From contig CAYJQC010000007.1 of the NCBI GenBank assembly GCA_964372215.1, forward strand, positions 102,831 to 166,830: a stretch of DNA of 64,000 bases, given 5' to 3'. The position numbers and the translations under genes were made by a program. Shown here piece after piece: positions 51,116 through 61,635 of this stretch; positions within the stretch are counted from its first letter, which is position 1; each line of letters opens with the position of its first letter. The notes below the pieces were generated by a model. It was not told the origin of the DNA. It saw nothing but the letters and a program-made list of their open reading frames with translations, and searched no databases. This DNA comes from DAIMFL01 sp964372215 (GTDB lineage Bacteria > Pseudomonadota > Alphaproteobacteria > Dongiales > Dongiaceae).

Positions 51116-52845
51116 CAGTCTCCGCCGTCGCCGCCACCATCTCCGCCGCCGATGCCTGGGTCGGCTCCGTCATGATGATGCATCGTGGCGGCGGCGATGG
51201 CTGCCCGCGTCGAATCGCGCGGCTTCGCCGCCCGGCGCACGGCACCGCGCCCCTTGGCGTCGGCGATGATCTTCATCGCGGCATTGCGCCCGGGCGCGCC
51301 GGAGACACCGCCGCCGGGATGGCTGCCGGAGCCGCAGAGATAGAGGCCCGGCACCGGCGTCTTGTACTGCGCCGCGTCGGGATGCGGGCGCAAGGAGAAG
51401 ATCTGGTCGAGATCGTGACGTCCGTGGAAGATGTCGCCCTCGGTCAGGCCGAACACCCGCTCGAGGTCGAGCGGCGACAGGACCTGCCGCGCGACCACCA
51501 GGCCCGGAAGGTTGGGGATGTGCCGCGCCACATAGGCGACGATGGAGTCGGCCACCTGCTCCTTGACGTCGTCCCAGCTGCGTCCGCCTGACAGGCGATA
51601 GGGGAAGTACTTGCACAACAGGCTCATCACGTGATGGCCCTTGGGAGCCAGGGTGTCGTCCTGGCTCGACGGGATCAGCATGTTGACATAGGGCTGGTCG
51701 TGGATCTCGCCGGCGCAGGCCGCCTGGTAGCCGGCCTCGATCCCGGCGCGGCTGGGATAGATGTAGAGCGCCGAGGCACGCGCGGTCTCGTTCTCCTTCG
51801 CGCTCAGCCCCTTGAATTCGGGCGCGCCGCTGAGCGCCAGGTTCATCCGGAACGAGGCATGGCCATAGCGCAGATGGGCGATATCCTCGGCGAATTCCTC
51901 CGGCAGGTGTTCGCGCCCGATCATCTTGAGGAAGGTGCGCTTGGGGTCGGTGTTGGCGGCCACCAGCTTCGCCCGGATCTCCTCGCCGCCCTCCAGCCGA
52001 ACGCCGACCGCCCTGCCGCCCTCGACCAGGATGCGCTCGACCGGCGCCGCCGTGCGGTACTCGACGCCGTGCTCGCGGCCGGCGGCGGCCATCGCCTGGG
52101 TGATCGCCCCCATGCCGCCCTTGGCCAGGCCCCAGCTGCCGCGCTTGCCCCCGAATTCGCCGAGGGCGTTCTGGAAGAACGGTATCGCCGAGCCCGGCGC
52201 GGTCAGGCTGGCGAAGTTGCTGGAAACGCAGTGACCGAGGAACTTGTTCCGGATGCGCGCGCTCTCGAACCAGCGGTCCATCAGCGACGCGGCCGAGGTG
52301 GTGAAGAGCTGCATCAGGAAATGCCGGTCCTCGCCCGACAGCCGGCGGAACGCGTTGCCCGCCGGCAGCAGCCCGGCGAGATCCAGGATCCCGCCGCCGA
52401 GCGCCGGCGGCGCCTTCAGCCACTGGGCGCGCAGCACCTCGCCGACCCGCCCGACCGCGTCGTAGAAGCGGACCATGGCGTCGTAGTCGCGGTTGGAATA
52501 GCGGCCGTAGACCGCGCGGTCGTGGGTTTCCTCGCCGGTCAGCAGCATCGGATCGCCGCCGTCCCGCCCGCTGGCCGCGAACATGTTGAGGGCGCCCTTG
52601 TGCGGGATGGTCGCATAGCCGTGGCGCGCCAGCTCCAGCTCGGCGATCACCTCGGGCCGCAGCAGGCTCACGGTGTAGGATGCCACCGAGTTGCGGTAGC
52701 CGGGGTGGAACTCCTCGGTCACCGCGGCGCCGCCCAGCACCGGCCGGCGCTCCAGCACCAGCACCCGCATGCCGGCCTTGCCCATATAGGCCGCCGCAGT
52801 CAGGCCATTATGGCCGCCGCCCACCACGATCGCGTCATAGCTCAT
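51115..52845 (-). CDS. CrtI/phytoene-desaturase-like NAD(P)/FAD-dependent oxidoreductase
   Basis: The 576-residue flavoprotein has the FAD-binding fold 'IVVGGGHNGLTAAAYMGKAGMRVLVLERRPVLGGAA' at the N terminus. The C-terminal FAD/product-site block is 'TPVPGLYLCGSGSHPGGGVSGAPGRNAAM'. It belongs to the PYROXD2/CrtI-type group; carotenoid genes are absent nearby, so carotenoid desaturation is not implied. The last 30 residues (from about 545) are a low-complexity His/Asp/Gly tail (HHHDGADPGIGGGDGGGDGG) outside the normal fold and may bind metal or be spurious. Confidence 0.88.
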   Translation of the reverse strand: MSYDAIVVGGGHNGLTAAAYMGKAGMRVLVLERRPVLGGAAVTEEFHPGYRNSVASYTVSLLRPEVIAELELARHGYATIPHKGALNMFAASGRDGGDPMLLTGEETHDRAVYGRYSNRDYDAMVRFYDAVGRVGEVLRAQWLKAPPALGGGILDLAGLLPAGNAFRRLSGEDRHFLMQLFTTSAASLMDRWFESARIRNKFLGHCVSSNFASLTAPGSAIPFFQNALGEFGGKRGSWGLAKGGMGAITQAMAAAGREHGVEYRTAAPVERILVEGGRAVGVRLEGGEEIRAKLVAANTDPKRTFLKMIGREHLPEEFAEDIAHLRYGHASFRMNLALSGAPEFKGLSAKENETARASALYIYPSRAGIEAGYQAACAGEIHDQPYVNMLIPSSQDDTLAPKGHHVMSLLCKYFPYRLSGGRSWDDVKEQVADSIVAYVARHIPNLPGLVVARQVLSPLDLERVFGLTEGDIFHGRHDLDQIFSLRPHPDAAQYKTPVPGLYLCGSGSHPGGGVSGAPGRNAAMKIIADAKGRGAVRRAAKPRDSTRAAIAAATMHHHDGADPGIGGGDGGGDGGD

Positions 52846-53040
52846 GGACTCTGCACTCCCCGCCCTTTGTTGCCCACTCTACGGGCTCGGAAGGCGGGCT
52901 GCCAACGGCGAGAACGAGCGGGTGCGTCGCCTTAGCGCAGCGGCGCGAATCGATCTAGATTGCAGACCGTTCCCGTCGCGTTCCGGCCGGCACGGTGCCG
53001 GTCCACGCGCGCGGGCGGAGCCGAAACGCCGGAGGAACCC

Positions 53041-53433
53041 ATGTCGACCGATCTATCCATGATGGTCTGGAGTGCCGTTCTCTGCGTCGTGCTGTTCCTG
53101 CCGTATGTTCTCGCCCGGGTCATGGTCTGGGGCCTGCTCGATACCGTCGGCTATCCGAAGAATCCGCCGGCGCTGCCCGATTGGGCCCAGCGCGCCCATC
53201 GGGCCCATATCAACATGGCCGAGAACATCGGGCCGTTCGTGGCGCTGGTGCTGGTCGCCCATGTCACCGGCGCGGCGAACGACATGACCGCGCTGGGCGC
53301 GTTGATCTTCTTCTGGGCGCGAGTTGCCCACGCCATCGTCTTCATCGCCGGGCTGCCCTGGGTGCGCACCCTGGCCTTCGTCGCCAGCATCGTCGGCGAG
53401 GCGCTCATCCTGCTGCAGATCCTCGGCCACTGA
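53041..53433 (+). CDS. MAPEG family membrane protein
   Basis: The 130-residue protein has four hydrophobic helices. The family-defining segment is 'DWAQRAHRAHINMAENIGPFVALVLVAHVTG' between and within helices 1-2, and 'WARVAHAIVFIAGLPWVRTLAF' follows later. The Arg/His-rich loop is the glutathione-binding side in eukaryotic MAPEG enzymes (microsomal GST, leukotriene C4 synthase). The bacterial role is unclear. ATG 53041 with CGGAGG upstream. Confidence 0.9.
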   Translation: MSTDLSMMVWSAVLCVVLFLPYVLARVMVWGLLDTVGYPKNPPALPDWAQRAHRAHINMAENIGPFVALVLVAHVTGAANDMTALGALIFFWARVAHAIVFIAGLPWVRTLAFVASIVGEALILLQILGH

Positions 53434-53603
53434 CGCCCCCGCGGGATCTCATCGGGCAGGGATCGGCCGGCGCAGGTGGCGCCGGCCACGATGCCAGCAA
53501 GTCCTACGCCGTCAGGCTGACGACAGCCTGACGGAGCGGCGATTCGGGGGCGGATCGGCGGCGGTCGGGCCGGCCGAGCAAGACGGGATTCGGCGGAGCG
53601 CCG

Positions 53604-54056
53604 TCAGCGGCCCTTGGCGTCGAGGAAATGCGACTTGTAGTGGACGTCGACCCGGAACATGTGGGTGAGCAGCGCGTCCTTGATCGCGAGCGCGCCCTCG
53701 ATCAGCAACGGCCGTCGGCGCGCGGCGCGCACCCGCGCCGCCGTCTCCCGGATGAAGACCAGCAGGCGCGCGTGCTCGCGGCGATGCGCCGGCAGGCCGC
53801 CGAATCCATGGCGTTCCATGGACGCTTCCTCGGCCGCAAAATGCTCGGCCGCGTCGCGCATCAGTTCGTCGCAGACGGCAGAGATCGTTGCGGGATCGGC
53901 ACGATCGAGGATCACCGCGCTCAGCCGGTTGACGATGTCGATGAACTGCCGGTGCTCGGCGTCGATGACGGCGTCGCCCATCTGGAACGTTTCGCTCCAC
54001 ACGATCGCCCGCAACGCCCCCTCGTCATCGGGCATGTCGACATCATCTACGGCCAT
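53604..54056 (-). CDS. Bacteriohemerythrin
   Basis: This 150-residue protein has the non-haem diiron ligand set of hemerythrins. His and Glu/Asp occur in order in 'GDAVIDAEHRQFIDIVN', 'AAEHFAAEEASMERHGF', 'HRREHARLLVF' and 'LLTHMFRVDVHYKSHF'. It probably binds O2 reversibly or senses oxygen. The start is uncertain; ATG 54056 is used, while ATG 54098 in frame would add 14 residues and has no better ribosome-binding site. A single-domain cytosolic protein. Confidence 0.9.
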   Translation of the reverse strand: MAVDDVDMPDDEGALRAIVWSETFQMGDAVIDAEHRQFIDIVNRLSAVILDRADPATISAVCDELMRDAAEHFAAEEASMERHGFGGLPAHRREHARLLVFIRETAARVRAARRRPLLIEGALAIKDALLTHMFRVDVHYKSHFLDAKGR

Positions 54057-54336
54057 GGCGTATGCGGATTCTTTCTGGGGGGCGTGGGACGCGGCCATTC
54101 GAGCACCCAAGCCGCTAATAAATGGTAGCGCAGCCGGACGACGGATGCCAGCACGCGCCGGCTGTGGCCACGGCGGACCGGCCCGGCCGGCGGCGGTTGA
54201 AATGATATCAAATTCATACTGATGGGATACGGCTACGCGGTCTTAATAGTTGTGACTCCTGGCCGAGGTTGCTCTACTTCCACTAGGGGAATGCCTTGCG
54301 TCCCCGGACCGACAGGAGCGGCAAGAGGCGGGGGCG

Positions 54337-54870
54337 ATGGCTGTGTGGCGGGACGTCGGGCGCTGCCGCTCGGCCATGGTGCACCAGCTCTACGAGGTCT
54401 GGGAGGCAAAGCGGGGCGCGGTCGCGCTGCCGGTGCGCGCCGCCTTCGACCCTGCGGAGATCAAGTCTCTGCTGTCCAACCTGTTGATTTCCGAGTTCGA
54501 GTTCGACCCCTTCCGGGTCCGTTACCGGCTCATCGGCACGCGGGTCGCCGCCGCCGCCAGCCACGATTTCACCGGCCGCTATCTCGACGAAGTCGAGCTG
54601 GCCACCGGCACAGAGCGCTGGCGCGCGCTCTACCAGGAGCTGCAGGCGTCCCGCCACCCCCTGTTCGGCTCGGTGGTGCTGGGGTCGGCAAGCGGCGACT
54701 CCTATACCTACGAGTTCGGGATCTTCCCGGTCACCACAGACGGGGTCAACGCGACCCAATGCCTGGGCATCGAGGATTACGGCGACTACAATCATCGCCT
54801 CGGCGAGTTGCAGGAGAAGGTGGAGAAATGGCGCCTGCCGCCGGTCACGGGGAAGCGACAGGGCAGATGA
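54337..54870 (+). CDS. PAS_5-type PAS domain protein
   Basis: This 177-residue single-domain protein matches the alphaproteobacterial PAS_5 pattern: 'LYEVWEAKRGAVALPVRAAFDPAEIKSLLSN', 'FRVRYRLIGTRVAAAASHDFTGRYLDEV' and a C-terminal strand region ending 'GIEDYGDYNHRLGEL'. No output domain is fused. Likely ligand or stress sensing, partner unknown. ATG 54337 with GAGGCGGGGG upstream. An AT-rich leader of about 220 bp lies between it and the hemerythrin gene. Confidence 0.85.
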   Translation: MAVWRDVGRCRSAMVHQLYEVWEAKRGAVALPVRAAFDPAEIKSLLSNLLISEFEFDPFRVRYRLIGTRVAAAASHDFTGRYLDEVELATGTERWRALYQELQASRHPLFGSVVLGSASGDSYTYEFGIFPVTTDGVNATQCLGIEDYGDYNHRLGELQEKVEKWRLPPVTGKRQGR

Positions 54871-54910
54871 ATGCCACTGCATTCAAGACGCGCGCGCCGA
54901 CCTGCAAGCG

Positions 54911-55504
54911 TCAGGCGATCCTGATCTCGACCTCGCGCGGCGACCCGTCGCCGCCATTGGTCGGGTAGACGTCGTCGGGACAGGCCGAGAACACCACGAC
55001 ACAGTCGGATTCGGCCCGCAGCTCCACATGATCTCCGGGCCGGCTCACCGGGCGCAGGAACTCGATGCCGCCGTCGGCGGTGACCCGGGTGTTCATGAAC
55101 AGGTTCAACGGGCATGGCACCTCGGCGACCTCGATGCCGCGAGCACGCAGCGCGCTGCGCAGGTTGTCGGCACAGTTGGGGTGGCCGCCGCCGCGCCCGG
55201 CGCGCTCGAACATCCGTGGATTGCAGGCCGCGATCAGGGTGTCGTGAATCCCTGGCGAGGTGTCGGCCGCAAGTCGCAGGATTGGGCGATAGAAGTTGGT
55301 GACCAGCACATCGCCGACAGCGAAGCGCAGCTTCGGGAGGACCTCCCGCGTGTGTTCGAGCGACAGACGCTCGGCCGCCGATATCAGCGCCCAGGTATCG
55401 ACGACCTGGGTGCCGTGGGTGTTGACGACGCGGGCGCTCTGGCCGGCCCGCAGCATGAAAGCGGCACCAGTGCCGGCCGCAAGGATCGCCATGTTGTCGC
55501 CCAT
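54911..55504 (-). CDS. DUF1989/urea-carboxylase-associated family protein
   Basis: This 197-residue protein has the family blocks 'AFMLRAGQSARVVNTHGTQVVDTWAL' and 'HTREVLPKLRFAVGDVLVTNFYRPIL'. Its conserved Cys are in 'AACNPRMFE', 'HPNCADNLRSAL' and 'PCPLNLFMNT'. Relatives occur beside urea carboxylase/allophanate or guanidine degradation genes, which are not visible here. ATG 55504 has GGAGGAG upstream. Confidence 0.88.
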   Translation of the reverse strand: MGDNMAILAAGTGAAFMLRAGQSARVVNTHGTQVVDTWALISAAERLSLEHTREVLPKLRFAVGDVLVTNFYRPILRLAADTSPGIHDTLIAACNPRMFERAGRGGGHPNCADNLRSALRARGIEVAEVPCPLNLFMNTRVTADGGIEFLRPVSRPGDHVELRAESDCVVVFSACPDDVYPTNGGDGSPREVEIRIA

Positions 55505-55580
55505 CGCCGATCGCTCCTCCTGAGATCGAGGATGCGCCGGCAAGCCGACGGCCGCAAGAACGGCCCGGCAATGAAAGGAA

Positions 55581-55656
<76 letters not shown>

Positions 55657-55866
55657 ATTCCGGCACCGGACTTCGCGCGGGGCCGGCGCCCGAGGGCATC
55701 CGACCGGCCGCGGGACACGGCGCGTACCCGCAAGCACGTACGGGGAAGGCCCGCGATATAGCAAAGGCGGCCCGCTTTGTCGATAGATTTGGACTCGGGC
55801 GGCGGCCCGGGCGGGACCGGGCCCGGTCGACCAAGCCCTTGACGATCCAGGGAGATCGGCGCGCGG

Positions 55867-57054
55867 CTATTCCTCGGCGAAACCGCGCCGGCCGATCCGC
55901 ATGTCGCGGTGGATGTAGACCGACATCAGCAGGCCGAAACCGACCAACACGGTCATCATCGCTGTGCCGCCATAGGAGATCAGCGGCAGCGGCACGCCGA
56001 CCACGGGGATCAGCCCCATCACCATCGCGGTATTGATGAACACGTAGAAGAACAGGTTGGCGGTGAGCCCGATCGCCAGCAAGCGGCCGAAATGGTTGCG
56101 GCTCCGGAGCGCGATGGCGAAGCCGTAGATGAACAGCAGCACGAACAGGCCGATCACCGCGAGGCCGCCGACCAGGCCGAGTTCCTCGGCCAGCATGGTG
56201 AAGATGAAATCGGTCTGCCGCTCGGGCAGGAAGTTCAGGTGGCTCTGGGTGCCCTGCAGGAAGCCCTTGCCGAACAGCCCACCGGAGCCGAAGGCGATCT
56301 TCGACTGGGTGATGTGGTAGCCGGCGCCGAGCGGATCGTTCTCGGGGTTCATGAAGGTGAGGATGCGATCCTTCTGGTAGTCGCGCAGGAAGCCCCAGGC
56401 GATCGGCACCGCCGACAATCCGACGATGCCGACCAGCGCGAACTTCCAGATCCTGACACCGGCGGCGAACAGCAGGCTTGCCGTCACCATCAGCAGCATG
56501 CCGGCGGTCCCGAGATCGGGCTGCACCAGCACCAGGCCGGCGGGCAGCACCGCCAGCAGCAGCGGCCAGAGCACATGGATCGGCCGGCCGATGTCCTCGA
56601 AGCTCAGGCGGTGGAAATAGCGGGCGAGCGCCAGCACCAGGGAGATCTTCATCAGTTCCGAGGGCTGCAGCTGGAAGAATCCGAGATCGATCCAGCGCTG
56701 TGCGCCCATGCCGATCTCGCCGGCGACTTCGACATAGATCAGCAGTACGAAGGCGACGCCATAGATCAGATAGGCGTAGCGCAGCCAGAACCTGAGGTCG
56801 ACCAGGGCAATGGCGAACATCACCGCCATGCCGGCGGCGAAGCGCATCATCTGGCGCGCCGCCCATGGCTCGAGCTGGCCGTTGCCGGCCGAATACAGCA
56901 TGGCGAAGCCGACGCTGGCGACCACGCAGATCAGCAGGATCAGGCTCCAGCTCACATGACGCAGCTTGTCGCGCAGGGACATTTGCCCCGCCGGGTCGCC
57001 GGCCGGCTGCTTCATGCCGCTGAAAATCAGGGCTGCGCCGGATTTCACGGCCAT
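55867..57054 (-). CDS. rodA: Rod-shape peptidoglycan polymerase RodA
   Basis: This 395-residue SEDS-family glycosyltransferase has ten hydrophobic helices. 'GIGMGAQRWIDLG' is present in altered form as 'EIGMGAQRWIDLGFFQLQPSELMK', then the catalytic Asp region 'GLVLVQPDLGTAGMLL', and the SEDS C-terminal 'AMVMGLIPVVGVPLPLISYGGTAMM'. It polymerises lipid II with its partner PBP2, encoded directly upstream (4 bp apart). It is the last gene of the mreBCD-mrdA-rodA operon. Confidence 0.96.
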   Translation of the reverse strand: MAVKSGAALIFSGMKQPAGDPAGQMSLRDKLRHVSWSLILLICVVASVGFAMLYSAGNGQLEPWAARQMMRFAAGMAVMFAIALVDLRFWLRYAYLIYGVAFVLLIYVEVAGEIGMGAQRWIDLGFFQLQPSELMKISLVLALARYFHRLSFEDIGRPIHVLWPLLLAVLPAGLVLVQPDLGTAGMLLMVTASLLFAAGVRIWKFALVGIVGLSAVPIAWGFLRDYQKDRILTFMNPENDPLGAGYHITQSKIAFGSGGLFGKGFLQGTQSHLNFLPERQTDFIFTMLAEELGLVGGLAVIGLFVLLFIYGFAIALRSRNHFGRLLAIGLTANLFFYVFINTAMVMGLIPVVGVPLPLISYGGTAMMTVLVGFGLLMSVYIHRDMRIGRRGFAEE

Positions 57055-57058
57055 GGCG

Positions 57059-58996
57059 TCACCGCGGGGTATCCAGGGCGAGCTGCTGGCGTCCGAGCGC
57101 CCGGTCGCGGGCGCGGGTCTGGGCCTCGATCAGGATGTCGCGGGCGATCGGCGCCGCGACCTTGGAGCCGCCGCCGCCATGCTCCACCACCACCGAGATG
57201 GCGAAGCGCGGGGCCGCCACCGGCGCGAACGCGACGAACAGCGCGTGATCGCGCTGGGCCCAGGGCAGGTCCTCGTTCTTCTTCACGCCGGTCAGGCGCT
57301 CGGCCATGGTGATGCGGCGCACCTGCGCCGTGCCGGTCTTGCCGCCCAGCTCCATGCCCGGGGTTTCGATGCGGGCGCGATAGGCGGTGCCGCGCGGATC
57401 GTTGCTGACCCGGTTCATGCCTTCGAGCACGACCTTGAGGTACTTCTCGGAAATGCCGAGGGACGGGAACGGACTGTCGGCCAGCGCCACCGTCGGACCG
57501 GCCGTCGGCTCGGTCGACTCCGGATCGGAGGCCGACAGGATCGGCCAGTCCTCGGCCGGGTCCGCCGGCCCCTTGCGCAGCACGTGGGGGACCACTTCAT
57601 GTCCGCCATTGGCGAGCCGCGCCGTCATGGTGGCAAGCTGCAGGGGGGTCGTGGTGATGAAGCCCTGGCCGATACCGGCAACCAGCGTTTCGCCGGGATA
57701 CCAGCTCTCGCCGAGCGTCGCCACCTTCCACGAGGAGTCGGGAATGAGCCCGGCCCGCTCGCCGGGCAGATCGATGCCGTCGGCACGGCCGAGGCCGAGC
57801 TTGCGCGCCATCGCGGCGATGGCGTCGATCCCGATCTTGCGCGCGAGGTCGTAGAAATAGGCGTCGCAGGAATGCTTGAGGCCCTCCATCATCGACGACA
57901 GCCGCCCGTGACCTTCTTTCTTCCAGCAGTGGAAGCGGGCGCTGCCCAGCGTGGTCACGCCGGAGCAGTAGACGCTGTGGTCGGACGGGATGCCGGCCTC
58001 CTGCGCCGCCAGCGCCACCACCATCTTGAAGGTCGATCCCGGCGCGTACTGCCCGGCGATCGCCTTGTTGGTCAGCGGATGCAGCTGGTCGTTGACCAGC
58101 GCCGACCATTCGCCCGAGGTGAGGCCGCGGCCGAAGGCGGAAGGATCGTAGGACGGCGTCGACCCCATCGCCAGGACCTCGCCGCTGCGCACGTCGAGCA
58201 GCACCGCGGAAGCGCTGAGCTCGCTCGCCAGGCGCTGCTGCACGAACTGCTGCAGGCCGATATCGAGGGTGGTGTAGAGGTCGAGGCCGGGCTGCCCCTC
58301 CTCGCGCTCCAGCTCGCGGATGATCCGGCCGACCGCGTTGACCTCGAGCTGGCTGGCGCCGGCGGCGCCGCGCAGCAGATCGTCGTACTGCCGCTCGATT
58401 CCGCTCTTGCCGATCCGGAATCCCGGCAGCTCGAGCAGCGGATCGCCGGTCAGCTCCTTTTCCGACACGGCGGCGACATAGCCGAGCACGTGGGAAGCCG
58501 ATCCGCCGTAAGGGTATTCCCGGCTCTGGCCGACCTCGATCGAGACCCCCGGCAGGTCGGCCGCGTTGACCTCGATGCGGGCCACCTGGTCCCAGTTCAG
58601 GTTCTCCTTCACGGTGATCGGCACGAAGGCGCGGTTGCGGCGCCGCTCCTTCCAGACCCGGGCACGGTCGGCATCGCTGACCGCGATCAGCCGCGCCAGC
58701 AGATCGAGCGTCGCGTCGAGATCGGGGGTCTGCTCGGCGACGACCACGACTCGGTAGTTATGATCGTTGAGCGCGATCGGCGTGCCGTAGCGGTCGAGGA
58801 CGCGGCCGCGCGGCGGCGGCAGCAGGCGCAGATTGATCCGGTTCTCCTCGGCCAGCACCTTGTAGCGGTCGGCCTCGATCACCTGCAGGTAGTACATGCG
58901 CGCGGCCAGCGCCGACACCAGCGAGGCCTGCAGTCCGCCGAGCAGCATGGCCCGGCGGGTGAAGGTGCGATAGCGCCCCTGCTCCTGCTGCTTCAT
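57059..58996 (-). CDS. mrdA: Penicillin-binding protein 2 (elongasome transpeptidase)
   Basis: This 645-residue protein has one N-terminal membrane helix (about 17-37), the PBP dimerisation domain ('LLPPPRGRVLDRYGTPIALN') and a transpeptidase domain. Its active-site motifs are S-x-x-K in 'YAPGSTFKMVVALAA', S-x-D in 'GLKHSCDAYFYDLA' and K-T-G in 'LGGKTGTAQVRR'. It crosslinks peptidoglycan for side-wall growth together with RodA and MreBCD. ATG 58996; the longer frame upstream is antisense to nothing coding but not family-like. Confidence 0.96.
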   Translation of the reverse strand: MKQQEQGRYRTFTRRAMLLGGLQASLVSALAARMYYLQVIEADRYKVLAEENRINLRLLPPPRGRVLDRYGTPIALNDHNYRVVVVAEQTPDLDATLDLLARLIAVSDADRARVWKERRRNRAFVPITVKENLNWDQVARIEVNAADLPGVSIEVGQSREYPYGGSASHVLGYVAAVSEKELTGDPLLELPGFRIGKSGIERQYDDLLRGAAGASQLEVNAVGRIIRELEREEGQPGLDLYTTLDIGLQQFVQQRLASELSASAVLLDVRSGEVLAMGSTPSYDPSAFGRGLTSGEWSALVNDQLHPLTNKAIAGQYAPGSTFKMVVALAAQEAGIPSDHSVYCSGVTTLGSARFHCWKKEGHGRLSSMMEGLKHSCDAYFYDLARKIGIDAIAAMARKLGLGRADGIDLPGERAGLIPDSSWKVATLGESWYPGETLVAGIGQGFITTTPLQLATMTARLANGGHEVVPHVLRKGPADPAEDWPILSASDPESTEPTAGPTVALADSPFPSLGISEKYLKVVLEGMNRVSNDPRGTAYRARIETPGMELGGKTGTAQVRRITMAERLTGVKKNEDLPWAQRDHALFVAFAPVAAPRFAISVVVEHGGGGSKVAAPIARDILIEAQTRARDRALGRQQLALDTPR

Positions 58997-59004
58997 GTCC
59001 CGCC

Positions 59005-59520
59005 TCAAGGCTGCGGCAGCAGCGAACGCTGCGTATGCGCGAACAGAAAGCCCATGGCCGGGTAGAGCGCCACGTTCACCAGCGCCGCGAACACCGCCGG
59101 CCGCGCGTCCAGGGCCGCGCCGGCCAGCAGCGAGGACAGCACCCAGATCGCCGCCATCGCGCCGGCGCCGACCATCATGAAGCCCCACCACACGACGATG
59201 AAGGGCTGTCCGACGAACACCCGGCGCTGCGACACGGTGATGGCATGGACGCCCAGCAACACCGCGGTTCCCGCCCCGAGCGGCGCCATTCCCAGGAGAT
59301 CGGACACCAGGCCGAGCACGAACACCGCCGGCGCCGGCAGCACGGCCGGGCGATGGACCGCCCAGTAGTAGACCGACAGCAGCGCGAAGTTGGGGCCGAT
59401 CTCGGCCAGATGCGGCAGCTGGATCGGCACCGCGCCGAACAGAACCAGCAGGAAGGCCAGCGAGAACGGCGCCAGGCTGCGAGCCAGCGCATCGAGCTTT
59501 TGCCAGACGGTCGGCTTCAT
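59005..59520 (-). CDS. mreD: Rod shape-determining protein MreD
   Basis: This 171-residue membrane protein has five to six hydrophobic helices. It shows 'PHLAEIGPNFALLSVYYWAVHRP' and 'LVSDLLGMAPLGAGTAVLLGVHAI', the usual weak MreD pattern. Its position between mreC (4-bp overlap, ATGA) and mrdA (8 bp) makes the assignment secure. It belongs to the inner-membrane core of the elongasome. Confidence 0.93.
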   Translation of the reverse strand: MKPTVWQKLDALARSLAPFSLAFLLVLFGAVPIQLPHLAEIGPNFALLSVYYWAVHRPAVLPAPAVFVLGLVSDLLGMAPLGAGTAVLLGVHAITVSQRRVFVGQPFIVVWWGFMMVGAGAMAAIWVLSSLLAGAALDARPAVFAALVNVALYPAMGFLFAHTQRSLLPQP

Positions 59521-60425
59521 GGTGCGGTCCCGGCTTCTGGCACCCTGCCGACCGCATCCCGGCCGGCGTCCCCGACCAGCGGCTCGATGTTGTCGGCGAG
59601 TTCGTAGTCCAGCAGCCGCACGTATTCCAGGTGGTTCCAGTCGACGAAGGGCTGGACCCGGATCTCACGCTCGCCCACCGCGCTGACGATGCCGACCGGC
59701 AAGCCGGGCACGATCGCGCCGCCATGGCCCGAGGTGACGATGCGGTCGCCGATCTCGACCTCGACCTCGGGGTCGAGATAGAGCAGGCGCAGCTGCGATG
59801 AGTTGTCGCCGGCGACCACGCCGCGGTCGCGAGTCCGCTCGATCACCACCGGAATGCGCGAGTTGATGTCGGTGAGCAGCAGCAGGCGCGCCGCCCGATT
59901 GCCGACCTCGAACACGCGCCCGGCAAGGCCCTGTCCGGTGGTCGCCGACTGGCCCTTGACCACCCCGTCGCGGCTGCCGGCATCGACCAGGACGCTGCGC
60001 ACGAACGCGCCGCCGAGATCACCGACGACGCGGGCGGAGATGTACTCGATCTGCGGTTCCGGCGCGAGATTCAGCAGGTCGCGCAGCTCGCGGTTCTCGG
60101 CCTCGAGCTGGCGCGCCGCGAGCTGCCAGTGCAGCAGACGCTCCTGCTCTTCGCGCAGACGCTCGTTCTCGGACCTGAGATCGGCCAGTTCGCGCAGATT
60201 GTCGACACCGGCGACGATCGCGTCGGTCGGCTGGGTCAGGAGCTGCAGGATCGGCGTGAAGGCATCGGTGACCATCGCGCGGACGCGCTCGACCGGCACG
60301 ATCTCGGTTCGACCGACGACCATGAGGGTCAGGGCCGCGGCGACCAGCAGCAGGAAAGCGAACCGCTGGATCCAGGCCTTCAGCGGGGAGGCCAGCCGCA
60401 TGACCGGGCCAACGCGCTGCTTCAA
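59517..60425 (-). CDS. mreC: Rod shape-determining protein MreC
   Basis: The 302-residue protein has one N-terminal membrane helix (about 18-38), a coiled coil ('NLRELADLRSENERLREEQ' and following, about 72-115) and the periplasmic beta domain with 'ARVVGDLGGAFVRSVLVDAGSRDGV' and 'VVTSGHGGAIVPGLPVGIVSAV'-like blocks. It links MreB/MreD to PBP2. The start is a TTG at 60425 with GGAGG six bases upstream; the next in-frame ATG would remove eight residues. Confidence 0.94.
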   Translation of the reverse strand: MKQRVGPVMRLASPLKAWIQRFAFLLLVAAALTLMVVGRTEIVPVERVRAMVTDAFTPILQLLTQPTDAIVAGVDNLRELADLRSENERLREEQERLLHWQLAARQLEAENRELRDLLNLAPEPQIEYISARVVGDLGGAFVRSVLVDAGSRDGVVKGQSATTGQGLAGRVFEVGNRAARLLLLTDINSRIPVVIERTRDRGVVAGDNSSQLRLLYLDPEVEVEIGDRIVTSGHGGAIVPGLPVGIVSAVGEREIRVQPFVDWNHLEYVRLLDYELADNIEPLVGDAGRDAVGRVPEAGTAP

Positions 60426-60538
60426 CCTCTTCCTCCCTGGGGCGGTGCCCCGAAAGCAGTCAGCGCCGAGTCGACTTCGAGACTAACGAAGCCCGCCGCG
60501 TCGGCGCAAAGCAATTTCGCGGTCGAGCGAACCAGCCA

Positions 60539-61579
<1,041 letters not shown>

Positions 61580-61635
61580 TCATCCTCGCTTGCGTACTGT
61601 CCTGCCCCGGCGCATCGCGTCCGCCTTGCCGCCGA

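Noticed and set aside
51115..52845. Carotenoid biosynthesis locus
   Set aside because: The CrtI-like protein stands alone; no crtB, crtE or other carotenoid genes are nearby, and it fits the wider PYROXD2-like group.
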